NCBI GenBank assembly: GCA_022710975.1
Contig: JAKLGA010000005.1
Location: forward strand, 310,001-374,000
DNA from: Myxococcota bacterium
GTDB taxonomy: Bacteria > Myxococcota > B64-G9
Reading direction: 5' to 3'
DNA length: 64,000 nucleotides
Position 1 is the first letter of the stretch; each line of letters begins with the position of its first letter. The position numbers and the translations under genes are program-made. The notes under the pieces were generated by a model. The model made no database searches, had not been told where the DNA came from, and was given only the letters and a program-made list of their open reading frames with translations. Below, piece after piece: positions 8,456 to 16,700 of this stretch.

Positions 8456-8752
8456 CTAGTCCAGGCGGGCGCAGTCGACCGCGGTCCAATCGGGCAGGGA
8501 GTTCTGCATCCCCACGAAGCGGCCATCCAGCAGCGTGAAGCACTCCGAGGAGCCCTGGCACTGGGAGCAGGCGGCCAGGCAGTCGTTCAGCTCCTCGTCC
8601 AGCGTGCCCTGGCACACCGTGCGACAGTCGTAGCAGGTGTCGTCCCAGAGGCCGCTCAGGTCGAGGTCGAAGCCGCAGCCCGCCTGGGTCAACCCGGCGA
8701 GCAGCGCCAGCACCAGGACGAGCGAACCAGCGGTGAAGCTCGAACTGCGCAT
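8456..8752 (-). CDS. Small Cys-rich lipoprotein
   Basis: The 98-residue product starts at ATG 8752, preceded by an AGGTGG ribosome-binding site. A longer in-frame start at 8887 is rejected because it would put about 45 charged residues before the signal peptide. The N-terminus is a lipoprotein-type signal (Arg2, then a Leu/Val/Ala core ending LTQAGC). The mature chain is short, acidic and holds many Cys (for example CYDCRTVCQ and CSQCQGSSEC), which implies disulphides outside the cytoplasm. No family is recognised. It lies downstream of the M1-peptidase gene on the same strand with a 172-nt gap that contains a hairpin, so it probably has its own promoter. Confidence 0.65.
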   Translation of the reverse strand: MRSSSFTAGSLVLVLALLAGLTQAGCGFDLDLSGLWDDTCYDCRTVCQGTLDEELNDCLAACSQCQGSSECFTLLDGRFVGMQNSLPDWTAVDCARLD

Positions 8753-8879
8753 TCCACCTACCTCGACGGGGATCGAAGCAACGCACATGCCGCTCCGGGG
8801 GAGCCACCGCAACCCCCCGTGACGACGTGGAGATCGAGGAGCGCCGCCCAGGGGCAGCCCCCGCGTGCCGGGGCCGTCT

Positions 8880-8897
8880 CCTGACACGGATGTCAGG
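8880..8897 (-). terminator. Perfect 7-bp hairpin after the M1-peptidase gene
   Basis: The arms CCTGACA and TGTCAGG enclose a 4-nt loop, 28 nt beyond the peptidase stop codon. There is no T-run, so intrinsic termination is uncertain; it may stabilise the mRNA end or assist Rho. Confidence 0.3.
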
Positions 8898-8924
8898 GGC
8901 CCGCACCGATCCGCAGGCCGGGCT

Positions 8925-10676
8925 TCAGGGCAGGGGGAGGGAGAAGGAGTGGGTGGCGGACACGAGCTGGAAGGTGTCCTGGGAGGACCGCCCCGCCTGC
9001 TCGGCCCGGAGCACGAGCGGCGCCCGGAAGTACTGGACCGGCGCCGCGGCCCACCCCCGGCGCTGCTCGAGCTGGATCTGCAGCTCGGCGCCGAGCGCCT
9101 GGTGCTGCTCGGCGAGCTCGAGCAGGCCGAGCCCCTGCAACCACTGGGAGTGGAACCAGCCCAGGTCGCTGCCCGCCAGGCCGTCCACCAGGGCGGTGAA
9201 GTCCTCGGAGGCGAAGGGCGTGTCCCGGTGCAGCTCCCGGAGCGTGCGCAGGCCCCCGGCCACGGCCTGCGGGCCGGCCACGTCCTCCAGCATGCGCAGC
9301 ACCCAGGCGCCCTTGACGTAGGTGATCCTGGGATCCACGGCCACGCCCGGCGCGGGCACCAGGGGCTGCTCGGGCTGGCCCAGGCGGTACAGGCCGAGCA
9401 GCGGCTCCGCCTCCCACAGCCACAGCCAGTCGGCCACCTCGGCGCCGTGCCGCTCGCCCGCGGCGGCCAGGGCCGCGAAGTCCGCGGTGCCCTCGACGAG
9501 CCACAGGTCGCGCGCCTGGGCCGCCATGCTGCCCGACCACCACTGGTGGCAGAGCTCGTGGGCCAGGTAGAAGTCGCGGCGCGGGAAGGAGCCCGAGCCG
9601 TCGTCGTCCCAGGTGTAGTTCGGCACCAGGATCATGCCCGCGGCCGAGAGCCCGCTGGAGAAGCGCTCGTCCACCCCCACCAGGCGGATGGTGCTGACGA
9701 AAGGCTCGGCGAACATCGCGGTCAGGCTCTGGCACAGCGCCGCGACCACCGGCCCGTAGCTGGCGGGCGCGATCGGGTAGCCGTCGATGCTGGTGCCCGG
9801 GATGGCGTACAGCTCGAGGGACACCGGGCCGCAGGCGGCCTCGACCCGCTCGTAGGCGGCGAGGGCGAGCGGCACCCCGCCGCGGCGGGAGCGCTGGAGG
9901 GTCCAGGTCTCGGTGCGGGTGCCGTCGGGGTTGTCGACCGCCGCCCCGCGGGTGCCGGCCATGACCAGGGTGCGATCGGCCGGGAAGGTCACCCGGAAGG
10001 TCCAGCCCGTCCCGTAGGTGGTGCCCAGCGGCTCGGGGAAGTAAGCGTAGCCGTAGGTGAAGTAGGTCGAGGCCGGGCCCAGGAGGTTCGCCAGCACCCG
10101 CCCGCCGCCCTCCTCGAAGGCGTCCAGGTAGTGCTCGATCTCGCCGTCGTGCCACAGCACCTCGAGGGTCCAGGGCTGGCCCGCGGGCACCGGGCTGGCC
10201 GGGGTCACGGTCAGCACGCCGTCGGCGTAGGTGAAGGTGGCGGCGGGGTCCGCGGCGTGGACCGCGTCCACGGCCTGGGCGTCGAGGGCCAGCGCGAGGC
10301 TGGAGAGCTCGGTGCCCACCGCGCCGAGGGAGAGCACGGCCCGGCCCGACAGGTTGCGCTCGGCCGGCCGCAGGGTGAGCTCGACCTCGGCGGCGGTCAG
10401 CGCCGGCGCGGGCCACACGTCGCGGGGCTGTCGGTCGGCGGCGGAACCGGCGCGGTCCCGGGCATGGTCGAGGCAGAAGGCGCGGGGCCCCTCGCGGCCC
10501 CAGGCCGGCCCGCCGAACAGGGCCTGCTGGCCCGGGTCCGGGGCCGGGAGGTCGAGGCGCAGCAGGCGGTGGCCGGGATCGACGATCACCTCGAGCCCGC
10601 CGCTCCCGGCCCCGTCGCCGCAGGCGGCCGCTCCGATCGCCAGCACCGAGATCACCAGGCGCGCAATGCTTCTCAT
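8925..10676 (-). CDS. M1-family (gluzincin) metallopeptidase, putative lipoprotein
   Basis: The 583-residue product starts at ATG 10676 with a signal peptide ending in AAACGDG, probably a lipoprotein anchor. The N-terminal half is a beta-rich aminopeptidase-N-like domain. The zinc motif HELCHQWW is at about residue 373, and the third ligand Glu lies in WLVEGTADF about 20 residues later, the H-E-x2-H-x18-E pattern of M1 peptidases. The canonical GAMEN exopeptidase loop is not visible; the region about 25 residues upstream of the zinc motif reads MILVPNYTWDDD. Specificity may therefore differ from classical aminopeptidases. The gene starts only 8 nt after the stop of the signal-peptidase-like/GNAT gene, so it may be co-transcribed with the peptide cassette, although its high GC content matches the host genome rather than the cassette. 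Confidence 0.75.
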   Translation of the reverse strand: MRSIARLVISVLAIGAAACGDGAGSGGLEVIVDPGHRLLRLDLPAPDPGQQALFGGPAWGREGPRAFCLDHARDRAGSAADRQPRDVWPAPALTAAEVELTLRPAERNLSGRAVLSLGAVGTELSSLALALDAQAVDAVHAADPAATFTYADGVLTVTPASPVPAGQPWTLEVLWHDGEIEHYLDAFEEGGGRVLANLLGPASTYFTYGYAYFPEPLGTTYGTGWTFRVTFPADRTLVMAGTRGAAVDNPDGTRTETWTLQRSRRGGVPLALAAYERVEAACGPVSLELYAIPGTSIDGYPIAPASYGPVVAALCQSLTAMFAEPFVSTIRLVGVDERFSSGLSAAGMILVPNYTWDDDGSGSFPRRDFYLAHELCHQWWSGSMAAQARDLWLVEGTADFAALAAAGERHGAEVADWLWLWEAEPLLGLYRLGQPEQPLVPAPGVAVDPRITYVKGAWVLRMLEDVAGPQAVAGGLRTLRELHRDTPFASEDFTALVDGLAGSDLGWFHSQWLQGLGLLELAEQHQALGAELQIQLEQRRGWAAAPVQYFRAPLVLRAEQAGRSSQDTFQLVSATHSFSLPLP

Positions 10677-10684
10677 GCCTCACC

Positions 10685-11689
10685 CTAACCCTTCAGGCGC
10701 TTGACCAGCCAGTGGTCCGCCTCCCGCAGCCCCGCCGGCCGCTCCCACGGGGCCGACTCGAAGAAGCCCCGGGAGCGGAACAGGCCCAGGGAGCGCTCAT
10801 CAACTTCCGGGACCAAGGCTACCACTCCGGTCCACTGGTCCTCGCTGGCGACCGCAACTGCGCGTTCTAGAAGGCTACGTCCCAATCCCATGCCGCGCCA
10901 ACCGCGCTTGACGTGTAGCGAATGAACGAGCCCAAGCGTTCCCGCGCTGACGAGGATCATGCGACCGAGATCAGGGAACCGCTTGCCACCGATCAGGATC
11001 ATCCGGAGGAGCTCATCTTTTGCGGATTGTTCAATGCTCTCGATTCCGAACGGATTGAACTGGCCACTGACTGACAGAGCTTCCGCCAGCACGCGCGCCT
11101 GGTTGCGGACGACGTCCAGAACCGGATCACCGAGCACGAGCCGTCCAATGCTCTGGCCAAACCCACGGAAGGATCCCATCGAGAAAACATCAACCTCGAA
11201 CCTGCGCGTCAAGTACTCAGACCGGATCAGCACCCGCTTTCCTCGGAACGCCAACCCCGACCAGATGCTCGCAAGATCGCGGGACGAAGGGACCTCCAAC
11301 TGAATGGTCCATCCCTCTCTTTCGACCGCAATGACTCGTCCAAGGACTGCAGGAAGAGGGATGGGGCCGTCGATGGTCGTGGCACTGTCGCCCCGGCCGA
11401 AGAGTTGACCATCAACGACTCGTACTACCCGATGTGCAACTATCCGGTCACCTACGGAATACAGTGCAATCATTCCGCGCTTCAGCTCTGTTGGCTTGGA
11501 ATCCACGATCAGGCGATCGCCTGGAAGAATCCATGGGCTCATACAACGGCCGATCATGATGCAACGTTGGAGGCCCTTTTCGCACGGCACTCCACCGAGC
11601 AGCAGAACGCCGGTTGTCTTACTCCCAACGGAAATGAAATCACTCCGCGCAGACAAGACCTTTTGCCTCCGCGCATCTCCCTCACTCAC
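10685..11689 (-). CDS. Signal-peptidase-like (S24/S26) domain fused to a GNAT acetyltransferase
   Basis: I place the start at GTG 11689, overlapping the radical SAM stop by 8 nt (334 residues); an in-frame ATG at 11737 lies deeper in the upstream gene. Residues about 35-125 resemble S26 signal peptidases: KGLQRCIMIGRCMSPWILPGD matches the G-x-S-M-x-P-x(3)-GD motif, but the nucleophile position is Cys49 instead of Ser. A His-Arg-Val-Val motif at 86-89 matches the His of archaeal/ER-type enzymes. The C-terminal 80 residues are a GNAT domain, with the acetyl-CoA loop in RGWRGMGLGRSLLERA. Such S26-like proteins are known companions of HPrK-like kinases and PqqD in RiPP clusters. The likely job is leader cleavage and/or N-acetylation of the peptide encoded at 13503-13682 (inference). 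The gene is low in GC, like its two upstream neighbours. Confidence 0.65.
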   Translation of the reverse strand: MSEGDARRQKVLSARSDFISVGSKTTGVLLLGGVPCEKGLQRCIMIGRCMSPWILPGDRLIVDSKPTELKRGMIALYSVGDRIVAHRVVRVVDGQLFGRGDSATTIDGPIPLPAVLGRVIAVEREGWTIQLEVPSSRDLASIWSGLAFRGKRVLIRSEYLTRRFEVDVFSMGSFRGFGQSIGRLVLGDPVLDVVRNQARVLAEALSVSGQFNPFGIESIEQSAKDELLRMILIGGKRFPDLGRMILVSAGTLGLVHSLHVKRGWRGMGLGRSLLERAVAVASEDQWTGVVALVPEVDERSLGLFRSRGFFESAPWERPAGLREADHWLVKRLKG

Positions 11690-12695
11690 AGCATGGCTCA
11701 ACGCTACGCGTGTGCTCGAAAAGCATGACCCTGGCAACGATTTCCTTCTTCAGCGCCATGTCAACTCCTAACCGATCCGCAACCTTACGACAAATCTCCT
11801 GGTCCTTCAGCCAGCCAAGGCAAAAGCCACACTTCGTTTCCTGATCGGGACGCCTGCTGATGCCCACACGGCGAAGAAACCCCAGTGGGCCAAACACGAA
11901 CAATCCAGCCAACAGAAAACTCCGCCGATAGCGATCAATCAACCTGTCGATGGGCTCTTCCCTGACTGTCCCCACATCCAGCCAGGTTCCTTTCGCCTGG
12001 AACATCAAAGTCGAGCAGCAAGCCATGAAACGGCCATCAGGAAGCACTAGGGGGAGGAGAACGGTACCACAATCCCGCATGGTAGATGGCCCCCGCTGAT
12101 GATCTGCAGGCAAGCCGCGTCCTGTGCCTATCGTCTCGAGATTCTCCCACCCTGGTCGAACTCGGACACTGCTCAGATCTGGGTGGCTAGAGACTCGCGC
12201 CCACTTCTTCCTGGCGAACCTGCCCGTACCCTTGAGACTCACCTCCATGCCAAGTTGGACTGCCTCCCTGAGTAGCCTAATGGCTTCCTGATCAGAAAGT
12301 GCTGGCCGGTGATACTCGTCAAGGCTGAGGGAGAAAATCCTCAAGCCCAGTCGAAATGCTGTGCCGAGCAACTTCCTGGCCTTCTGCCAATCTCGCGACC
12401 ACAGTCCATTCGTCACGATGGCGGCAATTCGGCCATGCGCATCAATACGCGATAAGACATCGAGCAAGCGCTTGGGCTCAAGGAACGGCTCGCCCCCAGT
12501 AAGACTTACAAGGCTCACTTCATCCGGAAGATGTGCCAAAACAGAATGCACCACTTCTGGTTCGTAGGCATCTCTTTGGCGTATCCTACGCGGGAGAAAG
12601 CAGTGCAGGCAATGAGCGTCGCATTTCCAACTTAGCGCCAAGGAAAGGACACGACAACGTAGAATTGGGATCTCAGCTATCACGTGATCAGCCAT
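11682..12695 (-). CDS. Radical SAM protein with SPASM-like C-terminus (peptide maturase candidate)
   Basis: The 337-residue product starts at ATG 12695, overlapping the kinase-like gene by 8 nt. Near the N-terminus Cys25-x3-Cys29-x2-Cys32 (in SWKCDAHCLHC) is the radical SAM cluster motif, followed by the SAM-binding SLTGGEPFLEP motif and the VTNGLWS strand. The C-terminal region carries further Cys in SPASM-like spacing (DCGTVLLPLVLPDGR then ACCS, and KCGFCLGW then EIC, ending EPCC), which could hold an auxiliary iron-sulphur cluster. SPASM-type enzymes typically modify ribosomal peptides by forming thioether or C-C bonds or epimerising residues. The protein is too short to carry its own peptide-recognition domain; the PqqD protein at 20755 could supply it. 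Substrate assignment to the 59-residue peptide is inferred from operon position. Confidence 0.7.
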   Translation of the reverse strand: MADHVIAEIPILRCRVLSLALSWKCDAHCLHCFLPRRIRQRDAYEPEVVHSVLAHLPDEVSLVSLTGGEPFLEPKRLLDVLSRIDAHGRIAAIVTNGLWSRDWQKARKLLGTAFRLGLRIFSLSLDEYHRPALSDQEAIRLLREAVQLGMEVSLKGTGRFARKKWARVSSHPDLSSVRVRPGWENLETIGTGRGLPADHQRGPSTMRDCGTVLLPLVLPDGRFMACCSTLMFQAKGTWLDVGTVREEPIDRLIDRYRRSFLLAGLFVFGPLGFLRRVGISRRPDQETKCGFCLGWLKDQEICRKVADRLGVDMALKKEIVARVMLFEHTRSVEPCCE

Positions 12696-13458
12696 GTCCG
12701 ACTTCCTCGACCAACTTGGTTACATCGTCAAGCCTGCGGAACTGGAGCCTGAAAACCCGCCCAAGACCGATCCAATGTAGAATTGTCGCGAGAGCAACAG
12801 ATCTCTGGCTGGCAAAAACCTCAGGCAACACGGTTTGGAGTGCAAGTGCACCAACTGCAGCATCTAAGGACATTCTATCAATCCTGGCGAACCCACCCTT
12901 CTCAAGGACGAATAGACCTCCCAGGCGACCTCCATTCTGATTACCAGTCCGACCGGCATTATCGAACTGAGGCACGCTGAAGACTTCAACAGATTGTCTT
13001 ATACTTCTGACAGCAATGCGATCGTCATTCACACGCGCAAGCCCACTGGCATTCCTCAAAATGGTAGATTTTCCAGCGCCCGAAGGACCCACAAAAACAT
13101 ATGCCAGTCCATCTTTAAGCCCACAAGACGCGTGCAGCAATAGCCCACGCCTCGCGATTAGCGCCCACACGATCCCGTATCCGATTCCATCGACTAGGGA
13201 CCTCTCGCTCTCCTCATCAATTCCAACCACGACTCGATGCAATCCCCAACCGAGCAACAACGGCTCTGGGGAAATGGACTTCCGAGGACGATCCTCTGAA
13301 ACTCTATTATTGCTCACCAGATCAATGTGCATATACGCGCGTTGAACGCCAACTGTCCGAAAGCCACTCAGAAGCCTTACCAGCGCGCGGGAGGGCCTCG
13401 CCTCGGATTCAACCAGAAAGCAGAGGCCTCCAGCGGTGAAGTAGATGCGATGCCGCAT
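12688..13458 (-). CDS. HPr-kinase-like (HprK-related) P-loop protein
   Basis: The 256-residue product starts at ATG 13458, 44 nt after the small peptide gene. It has the C-terminal HprK fold: a LLLHAS strand, Walker A GPSGAGKST at residues 124-132, and a conserved NDD at 144-146 that in HprK lies near the active site. The N-terminal 100 residues do not match the HprK/P regulatory domain, so this is an HprK-related kinase rather than the carbon-regulation enzyme. Relatives in lasso-peptide and other RiPP clusters phosphorylate Ser residues of the precursor peptide. The neighbouring peptide contains several Ser and Thr that could be targets (inference). It is co-directional and overlaps the radical SAM gene by 8 nt. 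GC is about 52 % in the lines counted, far below flanking genes. Confidence 0.65.
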   Translation of the reverse strand: MRHRIYFTAGGLCFLVESEARPSRALVRLLSGFRTVGVQRAYMHIDLVSNNRVSEDRPRKSISPEPLLLGWGLHRVVVGIDEESERSLVDGIGYGIVWALIARRGLLLHASCGLKDGLAYVFVGPSGAGKSTILRNASGLARVNDDRIAVRSIRQSVEVFSVPQFDNAGRTGNQNGGRLGGLFVLEKGGFARIDRMSLDAAVGALALQTVLPEVFASQRSVALATILHWIGLGRVFRLQFRRLDDVTKLVEEVGHG

Positions 13459-13502
13459 AACAAGAGCACAGAGGAGCGATTCAGTAGCGGGCTAAAGGCG
13501 GA

Positions 13503-13682
13503 CTAGTTGTTCGTACGGCGCGGCCCATCGCGAAATGGTCCGTACCCATCGCCCACCACACCTCCCGAAACGGGGACTTCGCTAGCACCACTGATGGTGT
13601 TCAGCAGAAACTTTACCAGTTTCGATGTGACAGAAGGCTTCAAATAGGTCTTCCGGTTCCTAGGCTGCTGAATTTTTGTCAT
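13503..13682 (-). CDS. 59-residue candidate RiPP precursor peptide
   Basis: The ORF starts at ATG 13682 with a strong GGAGGA ribosome-binding site in the 18-nt gap after the FG-GAP gene, and ends at TAG 13503. The N-terminal part is basic (Arg8, Arg10, Lys11) and carries Tyr13-x2-Pro16-x-Val18, resembling the Y-x2-P-x-L leader motif that PqqD-type RRE domains recognise in lasso and related precursors. A Leu/Val/Lys helix follows (residues 19-30). The C-terminal part is a Gly/Ser-rich candidate core: Ser-Gly-Ala-Ser at 31-34, Gly-Gly at 40-41, then GDGYGPFRDGP and a basic end RRTNN. It has no Cys. It is followed by HprK-like, radical SAM and S26-like/GNAT genes, the expected surroundings of a precursor. 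Function as a precursor is inferred from motif and context. Confidence 0.65.
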   Translation of the reverse strand: MTKIQQPRNRKTYLKPSVTSKLVKFLLNTISGASEVPVSGGVVGDGYGPFRDGPRRTNN

Positions 13683-13700
13683 GGGATTCCTCCAAACAAA

Positions 13701-16700
13701 TCAGTAGCGAACTACCAGTTGGCCGCTACTATTGGCGCCTACTGCCAGGTCAGGCAGTGAATCACCGTTGTAGTCACCGACCGAAAGGTCCACACCAAAA
13801 TAAGATCCGTTGGCCCCGGAAAGCACACTGCTCGGCAAGCTATCAAAGAAAGGCGAACCACCAGCGGCTGTTCGATTATTCATAAACAGGAAGGCGCGAT
13901 GCCCGCCGGAGGAATTACATCCCACCTGCAGATCGGGCCAACCATCCATGTTGAGGTCCGCGGCATCGAAAGCGATACCAAACCAGATATTTTCTCCCCA
14001 GGATAGGCGTCTTGCGAAAACAGGGTTGATTGCTACGGCTGGATCACCCGCCACCACATGACCCGGTAGCAGGTAGACTTGGTTAGCGTAGGCGCTTGAT
14101 ACAACTAGATCCAGAATCCCGTCACCAGTGACGTCCATTCCTCCGATGGCAAACTGTCCAAATCCGCCATTGTCGATGACCGCACCGTAGGTGATCAGGT
14201 CCACACGGTGGCTCGCGTTGCCCGGGCTCACGTCGCCCACGATGCTACTGATGTTTGCGCCGTCAAAGGTGTAGGTCTCATTCACACGCGAGGCGCTGAT
14301 GGCAACGTCGTCGAATCCGTCTCCATCCATGTCACCCAGGCTCGTGTTGCCGTAGCGGGATCCCAGACGGTCATCGGCATCGATGCCGAGGAACTTGATC
14401 TCGGCCTCGGCCGCTGGCACGAACCGGACACCGGACTCGAGGCCGGTCCGCACGTTGGTGTCGTCGAACCAGTAGTAAAGCGTGGGATGGGCAGGGTCCA
14501 CGGCTGAACGCGGCCGGCCATAGAAGATGTAGCCACGGCCATTCAGGTCGAGCCGGTTGGCTGAGACGAACAGGTCACCATATCCGTCCCCATTGACGTC
14601 ACCCATGGCGGCGTAGCTGAGCCCGAACCGGCCAGTGGTCGCTGTGTTTCCGCGAATCTCCAAGTCTGGTCCCGTCGGCGGGTTGGCAGCAAGGTCGGCG
14701 CGGCCGAAGTAGATCGATAGCCTGCCACGGTAAGACTGGAAACCATTTCCCCCGATGGCGAAGTCGTCCACTCCATCACCATCGATGTCGCCGATCTTCT
14801 GCACGAAGAACGCGAACGATTCACCAGCGGTCCCATGAAGCAGCGGGATGGGAGTGGCCGGAAGGTTCCATGTGCTCAGATCAGTCGCACCGAGGAATAG
14901 CCAGGCCGCACCGTAGTTGGTGCTGTAGGTGGCGGCGCCGACCACGAGATCGTCGCGCCCATCGCCATTGACGTCGCCGACGTTCCGCAGAGTGTAACCA
15001 AAGTTGACTGTTGCAGGGCCCGTGTAGGCCACTTCGTTCCAGTTGTTCCCCACCAGCACGTCCCCGTGGATCGGGCTCTGGTTGCCCACCTCGTCCACGG
15101 CGCGGACCGCCACGTGGTAGTCGTTCAGCGGCGGGAGCACCAGGTTCGCGCCCACACTCGCCCCGCTGTACACCTGGTACACCGGATTCGGCCAGGTGGT
15201 GCCGGTGTAGAACCAGCGCGCCTCGTCGTTGATGGCCGCGCGCGACCAGCGCACGTTGTAGGCCGCCGGCGTGCCCGTGGCGCCGTCGTCCCCCACCGCC
15301 GCCCAGCCCACCACCACGTCCGCGTGGCGGCTGGCGGCCGGATCCGCCCCCAGCGCGGCCGTGGCCGCCAGCATGGCCGGGGCCTGCACGTCCGCCGTGA
15401 CCGACAGGTCGAGGGTCGCCTCGTTGCCCGCGTAGTCCCGCACCCGCGCCACCAGCGCGTGCACCTGGTCGTGCGCGAGCTGGGTGTTCGCGTACACCAC
15501 GTTCTCCGGGCTCCCGTACACCAGGCTCGGCCCCTGGATGGGCGTGCCGCCCCGCTCCAGGGTCAGGGTGGCCTCGAACCCGTTCGCGATCTGGTCGTCG
15601 GTCACCGTGAGCTCGAAGTCCATGTCGCAGCCGCCGCCGGCCACCTTGTCGCGCACGTAGCTCGCCGGCGCCGGGGTGTTGGGATCGTCCAGGTGCAGGT
15701 TGCCGCTGCTCGCCACGCAGAACACGTCGGCCGCGCCCGGGCGCACCCGGGTCAGGGTCGGCAGCACCATGTCGACCAGCTCGACCGTCACCAGGTCCGT
15801 GGTGATGTGCCCGGCCTGGTCGTCGATCTCGGCCGTGAGCTCCACGTTGGCCGCGCCCTGGGCGAGCGTGACCCCGCTCCAGGTGGCGCAGCCCGCGCCG
15901 TCGGGCGCGACACCCGCGCCGAAGGGCGTCCCGCCCACGAGCAGCCGCAGGCGGCAGCCCGGGCAGGTCAGGTTGGTGCAGGCCGCGCTGCAGGCCGTCA
16001 GGTTCTGCTGCAGCCCGTTGCCGGCGTTGCCGTCGAGGTCGTCCGCGGCGTTCCACAGCTCCGTGCTGCTCAGCCCCTGGAAGCTGAGGTCGCAGCCGGC
16101 GATGGTCACCGACACGTTCAGGATGGTGTCGCTGGCCGGGTTGCCGGCCGGGTCGCGGGTGGTCACGGTGAGCGTCTGCCCGGCCCCCGGGGAGAGGTTG
16201 CAGTTGAAGGAGGTGGTGCCGCTGCCGTCCACCGGCACCTGGCAGCGCTGGCCGCCCACGCTGGAGACGACCGTGATGGTCTGGCTCGCGTCCGTGCCGC
16301 TGGTGGCGCACACGAAGGGGACCTGCTGCTGGACGAAGCTCGCGTCGTCCAGCGGCTGGGAGCAGGCGATGGTCGGCGCCAGGGTGTCCACCAGGACCGG
16401 CCGGCTCGCCTGCACGGCCGGGTTGCCGCAGGCGTCGCTCACGTCCGCGCTGAGGGTGGTGTTGCCCTGCCCCAGGCTCTCCACCCGGCTGGCCACGCCG
16501 CCCGAGACCGTGGCCGTGGCCCCGGCCATGGGCCCGAAGGTGACCACCTGGCCGTCCTCGGCGTCGGTGGACACGGCCAGGCTGAGCTCGAGGTCGTCGG
16601 TGGCCGGATCCAGGACGTCGTCGGCCTTGACCAGGGTGCTCTTGCTCGGGCTGGTCAGCAGCAGGCCGGGCGCGGTGGTGTCGACCGACAGCAGCACCCA

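Noticed and set aside
11405-11771. Plus-strand ORFs of about 90-110 codons opposite the S26-like/GNAT and radical SAM genes.
   Set aside because: They have no ribosome-binding sites or recognisable motifs, and the minus strand carries well-supported domains with operon-type overlaps.
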